Assembly (NCBI GenBank): GCA_019279435.1
Contig: JAAALK010000286.1
Coordinates: forward strand, 36,827,712 to 36,891,711
DNA: 64,000 bases
Origin: Zizania palustris
Taxonomy: Eukaryota; Streptophyta; Magnoliopsida; Poales; Poaceae
Reading direction: 5' to 3'
Shown: positions 11,571 to 23,379 of the stretch, piece after piece
Position numbering within the stretch: the first letter of the stretch is position 1
How the letters are laid out: each line of letters begins with the position of its first letter
Position numbers and translations under genes: made by a program
Notes under the pieces: model-generated
Databases searched by the model: none
The model's input: only the letters and a program-made list of their open reading frames with translations
Told to the model about the DNA's origin: nothing

Positions 11571-12926
11571 ATGGCGAAGACAAGTCACAAAGCTCCTGTC
11601 CCTACTTCATCCTTGGCCCGACAGCAAGCGATGGTGGCGGCAACGGCAGCGGGGCCTTCATATAACCCTCGTCCAGTCGGCGCCCACAACCTCCGTCCGG
11701 TGTCTGCCAAGTATACAGATCAATCGTATAGCTTAGGGGCATCATCATGCTCGAAGAAGTCGATTGATGTGGCAATCACTGGGAAGATGGGACCCGGAAT
11801 CAAGGTGCGTCAGCCTGGGGGTGAAGTTATCCCGACACCACACACCAGAGAGGTGGTGGTGTTTGAGGCATTATTCGAAGCCGGATTGGGACTTCCGGCA
11901 GTGGATTTCCTCTCTGAGGTACTAAGGTTGTTCCATGTCACCTGACCATCTTCCAATGGGCGATGCAGGCTGAAGGATGCGTCGGGAGAGCAGTGATCTT
12001 TGCGGCTCTTCATAAAGCTTCATGCCAGCCAAAGACTTTCACCTGAGCCAGAGGGGAGAAGATGGTGATCGCCTTCAGGAGCATCAAGTTCCAACTTCGT
12101 GAAGAGTTCCTGGACCGGTTCCCAGCGAAGACCATCAATGACATATGGTACTCAGATTGGATCCTTTGCTGGTTCTACGCCGAGGTAGGGACGGACTGTG
12201 CCTTAGCCGGACCCTTGGAGGACATCTTTTACTGGAGGGAAGCGGAGGTCCAACCGGACCTAAGCCAGCTTGAAGTCCACCTCGGGTTGTTGCCTCCATG
12301 AATCGTCACATGAGCATGCGCGACTTGGCGGAGGAGTTCATCGGACTCTGGATCCCTCCTCTGATGGCTGCTTGGCCGATCAACTTCGAGGAAAACCTGG
12401 AGGGGGGACTTCGGGAGATCCCTTCAAGCTTCGTAGGTAAACTTTTCAAATATCCTGTATCAAAGTGTTTTGCATACAGTATAGATTTTACAGAAATGAC
12501 TTAATCAAAATGACATCTTATCTTTCAGCTCCGTGTGTGACCTTTACTCCGGAACAAATCATCCGGGCTGCGGAGATTGTTCTTTGAGCCCCTACGCCCG
12601 TTGAAAAGGAGTGGATGTTGAAGTTAGTTGGGAGTTGGGAGCGGTTCAACCGAATATGGAGCGTGCTCAGAGTTGAACCCCCAACCCTTCTAGACTGGTT
12701 TGCCTTGGACTAGGCTCCAAAGAAGAGAAAAGTGGAGGTCGGGTCTTCGGGTCTGGTGAAGACTCCTGTGAAGAAAGTGGTCTGAAAGCCAAAGGCCCTT
12801 ACTCCTTCGAAGTCTCCAGTCTCATCGCCCGAACAATCCGAAGATGAAGAGGGTAAAGACATGGCGATAGCGGAGGAGTTCGAGGACATTCTTGCTGGGG
12901 ACAAAGAGTCTCGAATGGGAGCCGAG
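11571..12926 (+). pseudogene. T1 antisense gene, first part (Transposase_28-like)
   Basis: Encoded on the strand opposite gag-pol. It starts with MAKTSHKAPVPTSS. The next block (GMxPGIKVRQPGGEVIPTP, then REVVVFEALFEAGLGLPA, then FLSEVL) is the signature of the Transposase_28 'putative gypsy type transposon' family, whose function is unknown. A stop at 11943 (TGA) and shifts at later points break the frame, and the second half of the domain continues at 12062-12430 (MRDLAEEFI). A GT-AG intron is placed at 12437-12528. Exon 2 carries GSWERFNRIWS and the basic motif PKKRKVE (12717-12737), close to a classical nuclear localisation signal. The frame continues to the site where LTR B is inserted. 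Decayed here; the gene structure is supported by T3 and T4. Confidence 0.7.
12437..12528 (+). other. Predicted intron 1 of the T1 antisense gene
   Basis: Donor GTAG|GTAAAC and acceptor TATCTTTCAG|CT enclose 92 AT-rich bases. T3 has an 87-base intron at the same codon position (51221-51307), with the exon also ending GTAG. T4 has one at about 61036-61106. Confidence 0.6.
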
Positions 12927-12931
12927 GTCTC
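12927..12931. repeat. Left target-site duplication of B (GTCTC)
   Basis: GTCTC at 12927-12931 is repeated at 16314-16318. When LTR B and one copy are removed, the flanks join into a segment matching T3 (CGAGG...CTTGTTCGAGATGG at about 51707-51728), which confirms the insertion. Confidence 0.9.
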
Positions 12932-15900
12932 TGTAACACCCCAAATTTTCAAAGAAATAAAAACATTATTTAATCTATTTCCCTGGAATTATTTATTTTG
13001 GAAATACCTTTAATGCCCTCCTTAACCTTTTTTGAACTAGAACCTAGATGAAATGACCAAACCAAGGCCTAGAAAATTTGTATATGATCCCAAGGCCAAG
13101 ATATATTTTTGAGAATTTTTACAAATTTTTATCAACCTTGGAAGTAGCCCAAATATTTTAATCCATTTTCTGTAATTATTTTTAATCAGAAAATCATTTA
13201 AACAGTAGCGGGCCCTCTCCCTCCCTTTCTCTCTCTCCCGGCCGGCACAGCCCGTTACCCCCGCGTGCCTCGGGCTGACACCCAGGTCCCGCTTGTCAGC
13301 GAGCCCCTCTCTCCTCGCGCGCGCGCCCGACCACCTGACCCCACCTGTCGGCGCCAACCGGCTCCCTCCCTCGGCCGACTCCGACCCCATTCGCCAGCCA
13401 CCGCACCCGTACGCTCACACTCACTGACCACCTTGGCCCACCTGTCGGACCCGTCGTCCACCTCCTGCCACCACCCCCAAATCGCGCCGCCCGACGACCC
13501 CGCCTCGGATCCGCCTCGCCGGCCCCTCCCCCATTAAATTGGTGCCATAACTCGGTCCCCCGCGCCCGGCCGACCGTTTCCCCTCGTTAAACCTCGCGAT
13601 TATGCCTCGGGATCACGCAACGTGTGCATGGCTGAGCCCTCGCTGGCGAGTTAAAGTCCTCCCTCAGCTTTCCTTGCATGCGAGCTCCTCCGACGCCCCT
13701 ATTTAACCCCCTGGCCTCCACCGCGTTCGACTCCCACGACAATTCGATGCGAGAACGAACAGAGCGCTCACCATTCAGTTTTTAACACCTCACCACCACT
13801 CCCACTCCGGTCGCCACTCACCATCGCCGGTGACCTCCTCCACCCTAGACGACCACACCATTGTGACCACAAGGACATCACCGACCTCGGCCACCCCTCC
13901 GCCGACGCCGAACCTCGCCAGATCGCCGTCGCCGACAAGGACCCGAACGACTCCGCCATCTACCCTCGTCGCCGGCCACGCCCCATCGACCTCTCGCCTC
14001 GCCTAAGGTACCCTCGTGTTCCTCTCGGCGTCCTCTTTCCGTTTCTAGGCCTAGCTAGGACCGCCGTCGCTCGCCGTGGCCTTTGGCCCGCTCGCCGTTG
14101 CCAGAGAAGACGACAGGCACGGGCTGAGTACCCGTGCCGTGTCGGATCTAATCTCGTGCGCGATTTAATCTACACCGTTAGATCCTGGCAAAGTGTTACA
14201 TTTTAATCTGGGCTGTTCGCTAGATTTTAAATCCCGCGTCGCATCTAGAGCGCACGATGCGTATCGGTTCAACGTTTTAATCTCAATCGTCCACGTCATT
14301 TTAACTCCCCCGCCTCGCCCGTGACCGCTCGATCATGATCCAACAGTGGATCTTGATCCGGCGCACGCGCACAGTGCGCGAGTGCACGGTGGACTCGGCT
14401 CACCGTGGACCGACGCATGTATTTGGATTTAATTTAAATTCCAGAAATGAATTTAAACTTCTAAAATTCATATCTTGCGCATTTTAACTTCAAAAATTAC
14501 CATTTCACTTTCAGAAAATTTGTAATTTTATTCTCCACATGTTCATACAATAAAAATAGTATGTTTACTTTGGGTATTTCATGGTTATTTAATAAAGTAT
14601 CCAAATGCTCTTTAGGGAAAATTACAAATTCAATTATTTAAATTTCAGCAAAATTTATCTTTATTCTTTTCCTGTTAATACAATGGAACCACTAAGTTTT
14701 CTCTGAACCACTTATTTTGAATTGGTTATAAAACTTAAGATAAAATTGTTCACACTCTTATCTCTTTTATTAAAGAACCATATTTCATTATAGTTCATTT
14801 TAATTATTCATAAAATGACTTTAAGAAACTTAACAACGATGGTTTATTTAAATTGACCCAATCAAAACCTATATGCTTATTGTGTGGTTTTTGATTGTTT
14901 AATTGAATGTCATATTTATTTTATTTTATTTATATTGGGAATACTACGCCGCCGCCGAGGAACCGGAATATTACCCGGAAGTTCCTCCCTCCCCTTTCGC
15001 TGAACAAGGCAACTCACCAAACCAATCTTTTGAGCATATTGAACCCATGTTTTATTAAACTATCGCTAAAACACATAGGGTATACATGCATTAGTAAAAT
15101 GGAACCCTTACAATATATTTATTTAGGATCCCCCGACCTTGATGTGCAACCCAAGCCATGCTATCTAGCCAAAACTCCTTGTCACCATATGATTAGTATT
15201 ATTAGCTAGTGTCCAATGTATCGACATGATTGCTATAGGATTAAAAATGAGTCGTAGTGAGTGGAATCTACTATATGATCCCCGTTATTCTTATCTCTGG
15301 AATGCTGTTGGTGATAGAGTTATGGTTGAGAGTGTATGCATAGTGGGTTCCGGGTGCAAGCTAGGGCATTGGTCGGTAGCACCCGGGGCACTATAAGGAC
15401 CGGTCTGCGGGATCCATTGCAATACACTTCCGTACTAACCACAAGTCTAATGGGTAAGTCCTAACTAAGGTATGGAGTGTTCCAAACCGAGGCCACCACT
15501 TGGTGATGGGTCAAGCAGCACCTGCTGGTGGCTTGTACCGACGTGGCGCAAAAGGGGGTGCGACGTTAGCCGGGATGCGACCCGGCGCGCCGGCGAAACC
15601 TAGAGCAGGTGGTTATCGCTTGGAGCATTTCATGCCAAGGTTTTGCCACGAGTTCCCGTGGTATGGGTCATCTCGTTACACTTTGGGGTTTGGGATGAGT
15701 GCGTGCCTTGTGGGTACAGTAGTACATCTCTTATCAGAGTCATAAATCTTTTCGAAAAGTCGAGCCCACGGTCAAGGGCGGGTTGCATGACATCCCATAG
15801 TTAGTTTACTTTTAATATGTATGTGCATGATGGTTTGACATGTAAGGACTATTGCGCGAGGAGGGAAAACGTACTCCTCGAGTTAGATGGTATTATTGAT

Positions 15901-16313
15901 GTTCATGTTTATTATTCCACATTATAAAATTTGACTACACTAAAAGCAATAACTGAAAATGTACTTTTCCGCACTTTTAGCCATTATCCTTCCTTTGTTA
16001 TTATCTTGCATTATTACTTGCATTTGCGGTGGCTTGTTGAGTACTCTTTGTACTCATACCCATTGGACGCACCATTCAGAGGATGCCTACTACGAGGATG
16101 GTCTGGAGTAGCGACCCAGTCAAGAAGAAGATCCTGAAGAGGGCGTTCGTCATGCTTTTAATTATTTATTTTATGTTTACTCTTATGTAATAATTGTGGT
16201 CTGCGTACCACGGATGATTGCTCGTATGTACATGTTGCATGATGAACCTATTGTATTATTGTTTTTCTTTGGAAATTCAATAATGTTCCGATTTGTTAAA
16301 TTGGGGCACCACA
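12932..16313 (+). repeat. B: solo LTR, 3382 bases, Tekay/Del-like
   Basis: Begins TGTAACACCCCAAATTTTC, ends GGGGCACCACA, and is bounded by a perfect 5-base duplication GTCTC. There is no primer site, gag or pol, so it is best read as a solo LTR left by recombination between two LTRs. A TATA-like CCCCTATTTAACCCC lies near 13697, within a CpG-rich segment (13200-14130), and is followed by AT-rich sequence. Length and ends fit LTRs of the Tekay/Del chromovirus lineage in grasses (inference). A and C are older relatives. A non-coding LARD-type element is the alternative. Confidence 0.8.
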
Positions 16314-16318
16314 GTCTC

Positions 16319-18314
16319 TGTTCGAGATGGCACGGTGGTGGCCCCTACCGTTTGAAGATAACCCTAAGCAGGCAGAGATTGTAAACGTCCTGTCAAGCCA
16401 GGAAGATGCTCCTACATGGAAGGAGGTGGAGTCAAGACTGTAGAAACCCAAGTCTTGGCTCCGGGCGAAGTGATAGCTCTATTGGTCGAAGATATCTCTG
16501 TAGCCATTCCTTCGGTTCAAAGTCCAGAGTCCGAAGAGGACTTGGTCAGATGTTCGAGCCCCCGAGCAGTCCGGTGCTCGTCCAGCAACAAGATGCCAGA
16601 GGTAAGCTTCAGCTGAATTCCTTTTCTTCTTCTTATCTTTTTATCTTCACAATTTAATCAATGTCATTTACCTTTAGTCTTTACAGGATCGGCTTCGGTG
16701 GAGGTGGCTCCTGCTACGGAAGTAGTCCTGGAGCCTATAGCGGCTTCATTGCCATCACTGGCTGCAGAACAAGAGGTGGCTCCAATTTTAGAGGTAGCTC
16801 GGAAGGAGGTGGCAGGCCCTAGAAAGGGTAAAGGTAAAAGTTAGCCCATGCCTCATCTCCTTCCAGGGTGGACTCCATCGGAGTCTACAGACGGAGGTCA
16901 ATCCATAGTGGCCTCCAAGGGTGCTTCATTGCGCTCCGGTCCTTCTCCTAGCAATGATGATTGGAGTGCCCTATCAAGGCTCCCTCTCCTGGCCTCCTTC
17001 CTTGAACGGAGGACAGGACTTCGAACTTTGTTAGAGCCTCTAGCTCGATCTAGTCGCGAAGTTAGGGAGACTGACTTGGTCTCCATCCTTGGAGAGGCCG
17101 AAGGGTCAGACCTTGATGTTGCTCTCGAACGGGCATCTTACTAGGTACGAAACACCTGCAAAAATGAGTTTAGTCTGAACATATATACATAAGAAGTTGC
17201 TCACACAGAAGATTGTCCTAATGACGGAGATAGCCAAACTCTCCTCTTTAATGTGCGAGCTAACTAAGTCGAATAAGGCATTGGCCATAGAAAAGATAAA
17301 GTGTGAGAGTGCGGCCTCCGAGACCATGGACGCCCTTCGAGGTGTTCTGGAATACTTTGGTACTTCCTATGCCTCCTCGTCATCTGCCAATGACTCCCTG
17401 TTGTGAAAGATGAAGATGATCCAAGCAGTAGCGAAGACAATGAAGACTGCAGGTACTCGGTATGGATAGATCTCCGGTCAAGTAGCTGCTCTCGGAGTGC
17501 TTCGTTGCTACGAAGACATCAGATTGTTTGTTTCGTCGGAGCCCGGTGCAGCCCCCCGCTAGCTTTGGCAGTGACCATCTCCTGACCCCTTTGCCTGACG
17601 TGGTCGCAGCTTGGGAGGCTTTTCAACCATCCTAGAGAGTTGAAGGCCGGTCAGCCGTGAAGGCGTGGATTGATGAAGGCCTCCATCAAAAGCAAGTGTG
17701 GGCGCAACCTTCGAGCAGCAAGCCTCCTTCGGACCCGAAGGTTTAGTTCTCCTTAGGGCTCCACCTATGTAAAAACTTATGTTATTGTTCTCTTTTGAAT
17801 GAAAAGACTTATTTGAAAATGTTTTTAGGCTTTTTGACCTATTTTGGATGAGCTCGAAGTGTTAGAGGTTAACGAAGAGCTCCATCAACAATGGGCTACC
17901 TTCGAAGCCTTAAGGCATCACAAGCGTCCCCGATTTTCAATTCCTCGGGGGAGCCATGGAGAGGTTATACCAGAGATATGTAAGGAAATATTAGCTTATA
18001 TTAAGGAGGAGAAGGGGGAATAAGTTGTTAATATAGCGTCTTCATCTTCGGAGGACATTGATTAGTCCGAAGAAGAGTGGTCTAGCGAGGAGCAAGCGAA
18101 GAGTAGCCCCGAACGACTTCGGACCTGAGCCGAGCTTCGGCAAGAGCAAAGAGATTTCCACACTTCAAAGAAGGGGAAAAGAGTTAAGCATAAAGTTTTG
18201 AAGACTCTGGGCTCCGGGACGATTCGCCTTCGAAGTCGAGCCAACTCTGAATCTAGCTCTGGGGATCGAAGGGGTCTCCGTTTCCTCCTTGGCTTAGACA
18301 CAGATTGTTCTTAA
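16319..18314 (+). pseudogene. T1 antisense gene, second part (coiled coil and C-terminus)
   Basis: Continues the antisense gene after solo LTR B. Introns can be placed at 16602-16686 (GGTAAGCTTC...TTACAG) and 17769-17828 (TATGTAAAA...TTTTTAG), and a donor AGGTACG at 17145 matches T3. Recognisable stretches are ALSRLPLLASFLERRTGLRT (near 16970), a Leu/Glu/Lys-rich coiled coil (17210-17300), ASETMDALRGVLEYFGTSYA (17315-17375) and GQVAALGVLR (near 17480). The C-terminus RFLLGLDTDCS ends at 18312-18314. Several stops (for example 17403) and small indels make it a pseudogene. Each stretch has a counterpart in T3 at 52380-54079. Confidence 0.65.
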
Positions 18315-18345
18315 TGTAATATAATCTATTGAGTAATATAAACTA
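18312..18345 (+). terminator. Conserved A/T-rich 3' segment of the antisense gene
   Basis: Immediately after the stop, TAATATAATCTATTGAGTAA and ATATAAAC are nearly identical to 54080-54110 of T3 although the flanking sequence has diverged. Position and composition suggest the cleavage and polyadenylation region of the antisense transcript (inference). Confidence 0.4.
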
Positions 18346-18569
18346 GAATGCTTCGAAATTGTCTCGTTATCTCCTGGCCCCTCTTTGGGGGTAAGCATCT
18401 TCGATTTTCAAGCGAAGATGGTTACGCACAACGATTGCAATGCCAACTAATAGCACAATTTCAATAACTTTTATTTTTGGAGGCTTGAAGCCCCTGATTA
18501 TATTGAAAAGGAATTAAGGACTCGTAGTCCAAAATTCGAATAGATGGTCGCTAGGGACCTCGTAGATTT

Positions 18570-18910
18570 CTTCGACACCATTGGTTCGGAGTCTGAAAAC
18601 GGTAGCTTAGTACTCTTTTTTGGATGTGGTCGCTTCAGACTCTTTTTCGGATGTATTAGAATCTGATTATAATGATCTCTTTGGACTCTTTTTACGGATG
18701 TTGTCAAGCCGGTGGCTCGGAATCCGCTTTTGTAGTCTCCTTCGACTCTTTTCACGGATGCTTTTAAGCTAATTGCTCGGAATCCATATTATTTGGTGTC
18801 TTTGGACTCTTTTTACGGATGCTTTCAAGCCAGTGGCTTGGAATCCGCTTTTCATGTTACTTTCCCACCTTGACGGATGCTTCGAGCCGGTGGCTCAAAG
18901 TCCGTAAATT
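18570..18910. repeat. T1 tandem repeats between antisense gene and integrase
   Basis: Five or more diverged units of about 60-65 bases built from GGACTCTTTTTACGGATGCT, then TCAAGCCGGTGGCTCGGAAT, then CCGC. T3 has a related, better ordered array in the same place (54320-54840). The array lies where the sense gag-pol transcript and the antisense transcript converge. Confidence 0.75.
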
Positions 18911-19059
18911 CGGTTCGAATGAATAATACTTACCTCCGCAATCATCTATGTTCCCCTAGTGCATCCACTAGAAGTAGGAATCATCTTGAGAAGTACGCAT
19001 TACTCAAACCATGATCTTTATTCATTTACAAAGTGTTTACAAATGATTATAAGGAGCCC

Positions 19060-20330
19060 CTATGCGAAGTATCGCTTAAGGTGCTCCGCATGCCATGCAT
19101 ATTTTAATTCTTCACCTTCTAAATTAGCTAATTTAAAAGATCTGGGGCGTCCTGAACAAAGGATGATATATGGTCCTTCCCACTTATTAACTAATTTCCC
19201 TAGAGCGATAATGCTACGCAATACTAAATGACCCGGTTTAAGTTCATTAAGTTTTATCTTCGAATCATACCAAGTCTTCGTTTTGATACTTCGTAAGGTT
19301 AGCAACAGCTCAAAGCCTTGTTTCTTTAGTTAGGTCCAGTGAAGCCTATCTTTCATTTCTCATTTCAGGTTCAATGGTGCAAAGGGATCCTCCCTTAAGC
19401 TCCGGCAGCGTCATGGCTTCATCTCCGAATAGTAACATGAAAGGGGTGAAACCTGTGGACCTTGCTTGAGTGGTCCGAATGGACCACAAAATCATTGGAA
19501 GCTCTTCGGTCCATAGACCCTTCGCTAATCCTACTATTTTTTGATTCAGGCCTGATAAAATATTACCATTAGCTCGCTCGATGGCTCCGTTGGATTGAGG
19601 ATGACGGACAGCTGCAAAACACATTTCAATACTAAGACCTTCACATAACTCTCTGAAGGGTTCGACAGCAAATTGAGTGCCATTATCGATTGTCAACTGT
19701 CGAGGCACTCCAAACCTGCAAATAATATTCTGCCAGAAAAATTTATGTACATTCTTTGAAGTGATAGCTGTGAGGGGTTCTGCTTCGAACCACTTAGAAA
19801 AATATTCAATTGCTACCACTGTAAATTTTAGACTGCCTTTTGCCATTGGTAAGGGGCCAATGAGATCCATACCCCATCGGACCATTGTCCATACCAGAGA
19901 AATAACTTGTAGCGGTGTTGGTGGACGATGACTCTGTCTTCCCATCCATTGACAACCTTGGCAAGTGTGGACCAAAGCTTTTGCGTCAGCTACTATTGTA
20001 GGCCAATAGAGCCCTTGGCGAAGTGTTTACCCTACTAAGTCTCGAGGGGCAAGATGGATACAACAAAAACCTTCATGAATTTCTCGGAGTATATCTTGTC
20101 CTTCGGCTTGGGAAATATATCGGAGTAGAGGAGAACATACTCCGGCCTTGTATAAAATACCATTGATGATATGATAATTCTGGATCCTTAACTGCAGTCT
20201 TGATAGCTTCGGGCCTTCGGGAAAATTAGCTTCGCCTTGCAATAATTCCATAATAGAACTCCACCAATCAGTATTTAGTATGCAAAGGACTTCCGCGGGA
20301 GGGAGTTGGGGCACCGAAGGGGAGGCATAC
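19060..20330 (-). pseudogene. pol: T1 integrase, broken
   Basis: Gypsy integrase. The zinc-binding domain shows the His part in EIHEGFCCIH (near 20070) and CQGCQ (near 19960). The catalytic core shows GMDLIGPLP (Asp), TIDNGTQF (Asp, near 19680) and SNGAIERAN (Glu, near 19580), so the DDE residues survive. The C-terminal domain with KWEGPY and LKRYF ends at 19063. Stops at 20027 and 19346 and a shift before 19305 interrupt it. No chromodomain follows, as expected for the Tat lineage. Confidence 0.85.
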
Positions 20331-20399
20331 TCATCATAAAAAGCCCCTTCTAGAATATCTATGGCTCTAGCTGCAGCTTTTGCATAGATATCTGCTTGT

Positions 20400-22052
20400 G
20401 CATTATCGACTCTTGGGATGCTTTGGACAAAGATGCCTTTAAATGCTGCTTCGATCTTGCAGATCTCTTCTAGATATCTAGCAAGTTGCAGAATATGTTT
20501 TTATAACAACTCTTGTAGCACCAAGGGCACATGCTTTGCGATGACCTAGCAAAATTCCTTTGTACTCCACAATATTATTAGTGGACTTAAAGTTGAGCCT
20601 TGTGGAGTACATTGCTTTTTGCCCTGTAGGCGAAATTATCACCGCTCCGGCACCTTCTCCGGATGCTTAAAAAGCTCCATCGGAGTATTTGGTCCATATT
20701 CCTTCATTTGATTCTTTTGGATACCATACTGCAGACGGAGTCCATTCTGCTACAAAATCAGCCACCACCTGTGACTTGATTGTTGTTCTTGCTACAAAGG
20801 AGATGACGAAGGATGCTAGTTCAACGACCCATTTTCCAATTCTCCCTGTAGAGTCCTTGTTACGGAGCATATCTCCCAGAGGATAAGAAGTTGGTACAAT
20901 TACATTTTGTGCCAAAAAGTAATGTTGTAATTTCCTCGAAGCCATTACTAGAGCATAAGTGAATATTTCCATCTCGGAGTATCGGTTTTTTGCTCCGGAT
21001 AAGGCTTCTGACACAAAATATACCGAATTTTGTACCAACTTCCCATTTAAGTCCATCTCTCGAACAAGGACCATACTGATAGCGGAGCTTGTAGCTGCAA
21101 GATAGAGGAGAAGAGTTTCATCTACGATGGGCACAATGAGTGTTGCAAGGTTGCCAAGATAATCTTTAATATCATCGAAACTCTTCTGGCACTCCGGTGT
21201 CCATGCAAAATCTTGGGACCCTTTTAAGGCTTTGAATATTGGGAGGCTTCGCTCTATACACCTTGCCAGAAATATGCTAAGCACCACGAGGCATCCGACA
21301 AGCTTCTGGTCTTGCTTCAAATTTTCTAGCGGAGCCATTCTCTGCAAAGTGCATATTTGAGTCGGGCTAGCTTCAATCTCCCTGCTCGAAACTAAATACC
21401 CTAACAATTTTCCAGCTTGATCCCCGAAGATACATTTTTCGGGGTTAAGGTGAACTCCACATGCCCCGAAGACTATGTTGGTGCTTTAAAGCACTCTTTA
21501 TTACAATATCATCCATACAGGCTTCGACATTGCGGCCTATCTAGTGACCTAGAGCCTTAGCAATTAACCTTGAAAAAGTTGTCCGGCATTTCTCAAGCCG
21601 AAGGGCATTCTTACATAAGAAAAGACTCCCGAAGGAGTTACAAAACTTGTCTTGGCTTATTCTTCATGTTTTAACCATATTTTATGATATTCGGAGTACG
21701 TGTCGAGGAAGCTCAAAAGATCAGAGCCGGCAGTGGAGTCGACTAGTTGATCATTGCAGGGCATGGGGTAGGGGTCACGTGGGCATGCTTTATTCAGGGA
21801 TGTGAAGTCAATGAAAAAGCGCCACTTGCCAGAGGCCTTTTTCTTGACGAAAACACGGTTGGATAACCACTCCGTGTGGGCCACTTCTCTAATGATTCTA
21901 GCCTTCAACAATTTTTCGACTTCTTCTTTAGCAAGGTTCGCCCTCTCTGTTGACAATTTTAGGAGCACCTAGCGAACAGGTCGAACCCTTGGGTTTACAA
22001 AGAGGTTGTGTTCAATGATACTTTGGTCGACTCCAGGAATATCTTCATCAGA
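20400..22052 (-). pseudogene. pol: T1 reverse transcriptase and RNase H domains, broken
   Basis: RT begins after the T2 insertion with DEDIPGVD. It contains LLKARIIREV, the SGKWRFFIDF and SLNKACPRDPYPMP motifs (near 21790), and a shifted active site reading CMDD where YVDD/YIDD is expected (near 21515). The RNase H-like connection follows (WTPECQKSFDDIK, near 21190), then DSTGRIGKWVVELA and SQVVADF. The second, archaeal-type RNase H starts with YSDGAF at about 20670, stops at once (TAA), and its remnant continues to about 20400. There are numerous stops and frame changes (for example 21657). Together with gag at 32088-34439 it is one polyprotein, split by T2. Confidence 0.85.
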
Positions 22053-22057
22053 CTAGG

Positions 22058-23340
22058 TGTTGATAGCAAAAAATGGTATCAATGGTTGAGATTGTCGAAA
22101 TATCAATTTTGGTAATTTGGGCCGAAAATACACATGTCCGGGGTCAGGTCGAAGCCCTATAGGGTCGAAGGTCCATTGGGCTATAGGCTCTGAAAGCCTC
22201 TGGCCAGCCCACGGCCTTTGGCCAGGAAGCCTTCAGAGGCCCACGCTGCCGAAGCTTCGGCCCGAGGAGCAGGCTTCGACGGGCCTGACCGAAGCCCACT
22301 TCGGCAGAGGCAGAGTTGGATACAACTCCGGCTAAGTTCTTATCTCTATCCAATCCGAACTATAGCATATTAGATCAAAAGTTTGCCCCTATAAATAAAG
22401 AGGCGAGGCCAGCTTAGAGCCCCCCAACACAAATCAAACACAAAGCCCTAGCTTTGGTCGCATTTATTTACCTTTACTTTTTTGTACCTCTTCGTGGGTT
22501 TGCCTGGAAGCCCTCCGCCGGCCACTTTGGAACAGTGGTAATCCTTGTTACTTCGCTTGTGAAGTATCCATTAATCTACATAATAGATTGTTATCGCCTT
22601 GTTACTTCACCTATGAAGTATCTGCTAATCTGCGTAACAGATTGCTACCTTCGCTACTAGTGCAACACTTAGTAGAATTCGGTCCTCAGACCGAATTAGT
22701 ACTTCGAATCCACTCAGTTGTAGGTTTTCACGTTCGGAGCTGCTTCGTCGGAGGCATCCGGAGCCGAGAGATCGGTTTTGGAGGTTGCCAGAATACCCTT
22801 CATCGGGACTTCAGCTTCGACCGCACGCTTCGCCAGCACACTTCATCACGATAGGCTTCGCCACATTCGTACTCCGCTCTGAACAAAGTCACGCCCGCGC
22901 GCGATGCTCGAGTCATTATCTTGTACCTCGCTGTATCAGGGACTTCGCACTGAACCCCATCGTTCGGAGGTGATTGTCGCGTCCCGATCCGTTCGGAGTT
23001 CATCTTCGACTAGATCAGTCCGAATGCCGAAGGTACCCTTCGGTGGGACACTTCGCACGAGACGCTGAAGGTATACTTCGGCGACCCCCTTCGCATCATA
23101 CTTCAAAGCAGACAGGATCCGACCGGTTTGCTGATTTTATTCTATTTATTATATTTCTTGCAGCTGATTGGATTATTTTGTGTGATCTGATTGCCTGGCG
23201 ACTCCACCCCCCTTACCACGTCTAAGGGTAGTCGGAACGCGACGTCGGTGTTGTGTTATGCTTAGGCCTATCCTTAAGTATCCACACACTTTTGGATCGT
23301 CGAACTAACCCAAGTGTGGGGGCACGTTTTTGTGTCAACA
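22058..23340 (+). repeat. T2 5' LTR
   Basis: 1283 bases, TGTTGATAGC...GTGTCAACA. TATA box TATAAATA at 22390-22397. A 54-base unit starting CCTTGTTACTTC is repeated at 22543 and 22597. It carries about 42 bases near 22913-22955 that the 3' LTR lacks; much of the 50-base length difference comes from there. Confidence 0.95.
22390..22397 (+). promoter_or_regulatory. T2 LTR TATA box
   Basis: CCCCTATAAATAAAGAGG, identical in the 3' LTR at 31183-31190. It is the probable start region of the genomic RNA. Confidence 0.7.
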
Positions 23341-23347
23341 CACTTTT

Positions 23348-23365
23348 TGGCGATTCCGCTGGGGA
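23348..23365 (+). other. T2 primer-binding site
   Basis: TGGCGATTCCGCTGGGGA begins eight bases after the LTR. This type of site is usual in grass gypsy elements of the Tat/Athila group and is close to the tRNA-Asp complement; the exact primer tRNA is uncertain. Confidence 0.75.
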
Positions 23366-23379
23366 GAGGCTACGCCAAC

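Noticed and set aside
13200..14130. CpG-rich segment with TATA-like box as a host promoter
   Set aside because: It lies within solo LTR B, bounded by GTCTC duplications, and is the LTR promoter region.
19060..22052. Chromodomain at the end of T1 integrase
   Set aside because: The C-terminus ends with LKRYF shortly after the KWEGPY motif. No chromodomain aromatic cage is visible, in line with the Tat lineage.
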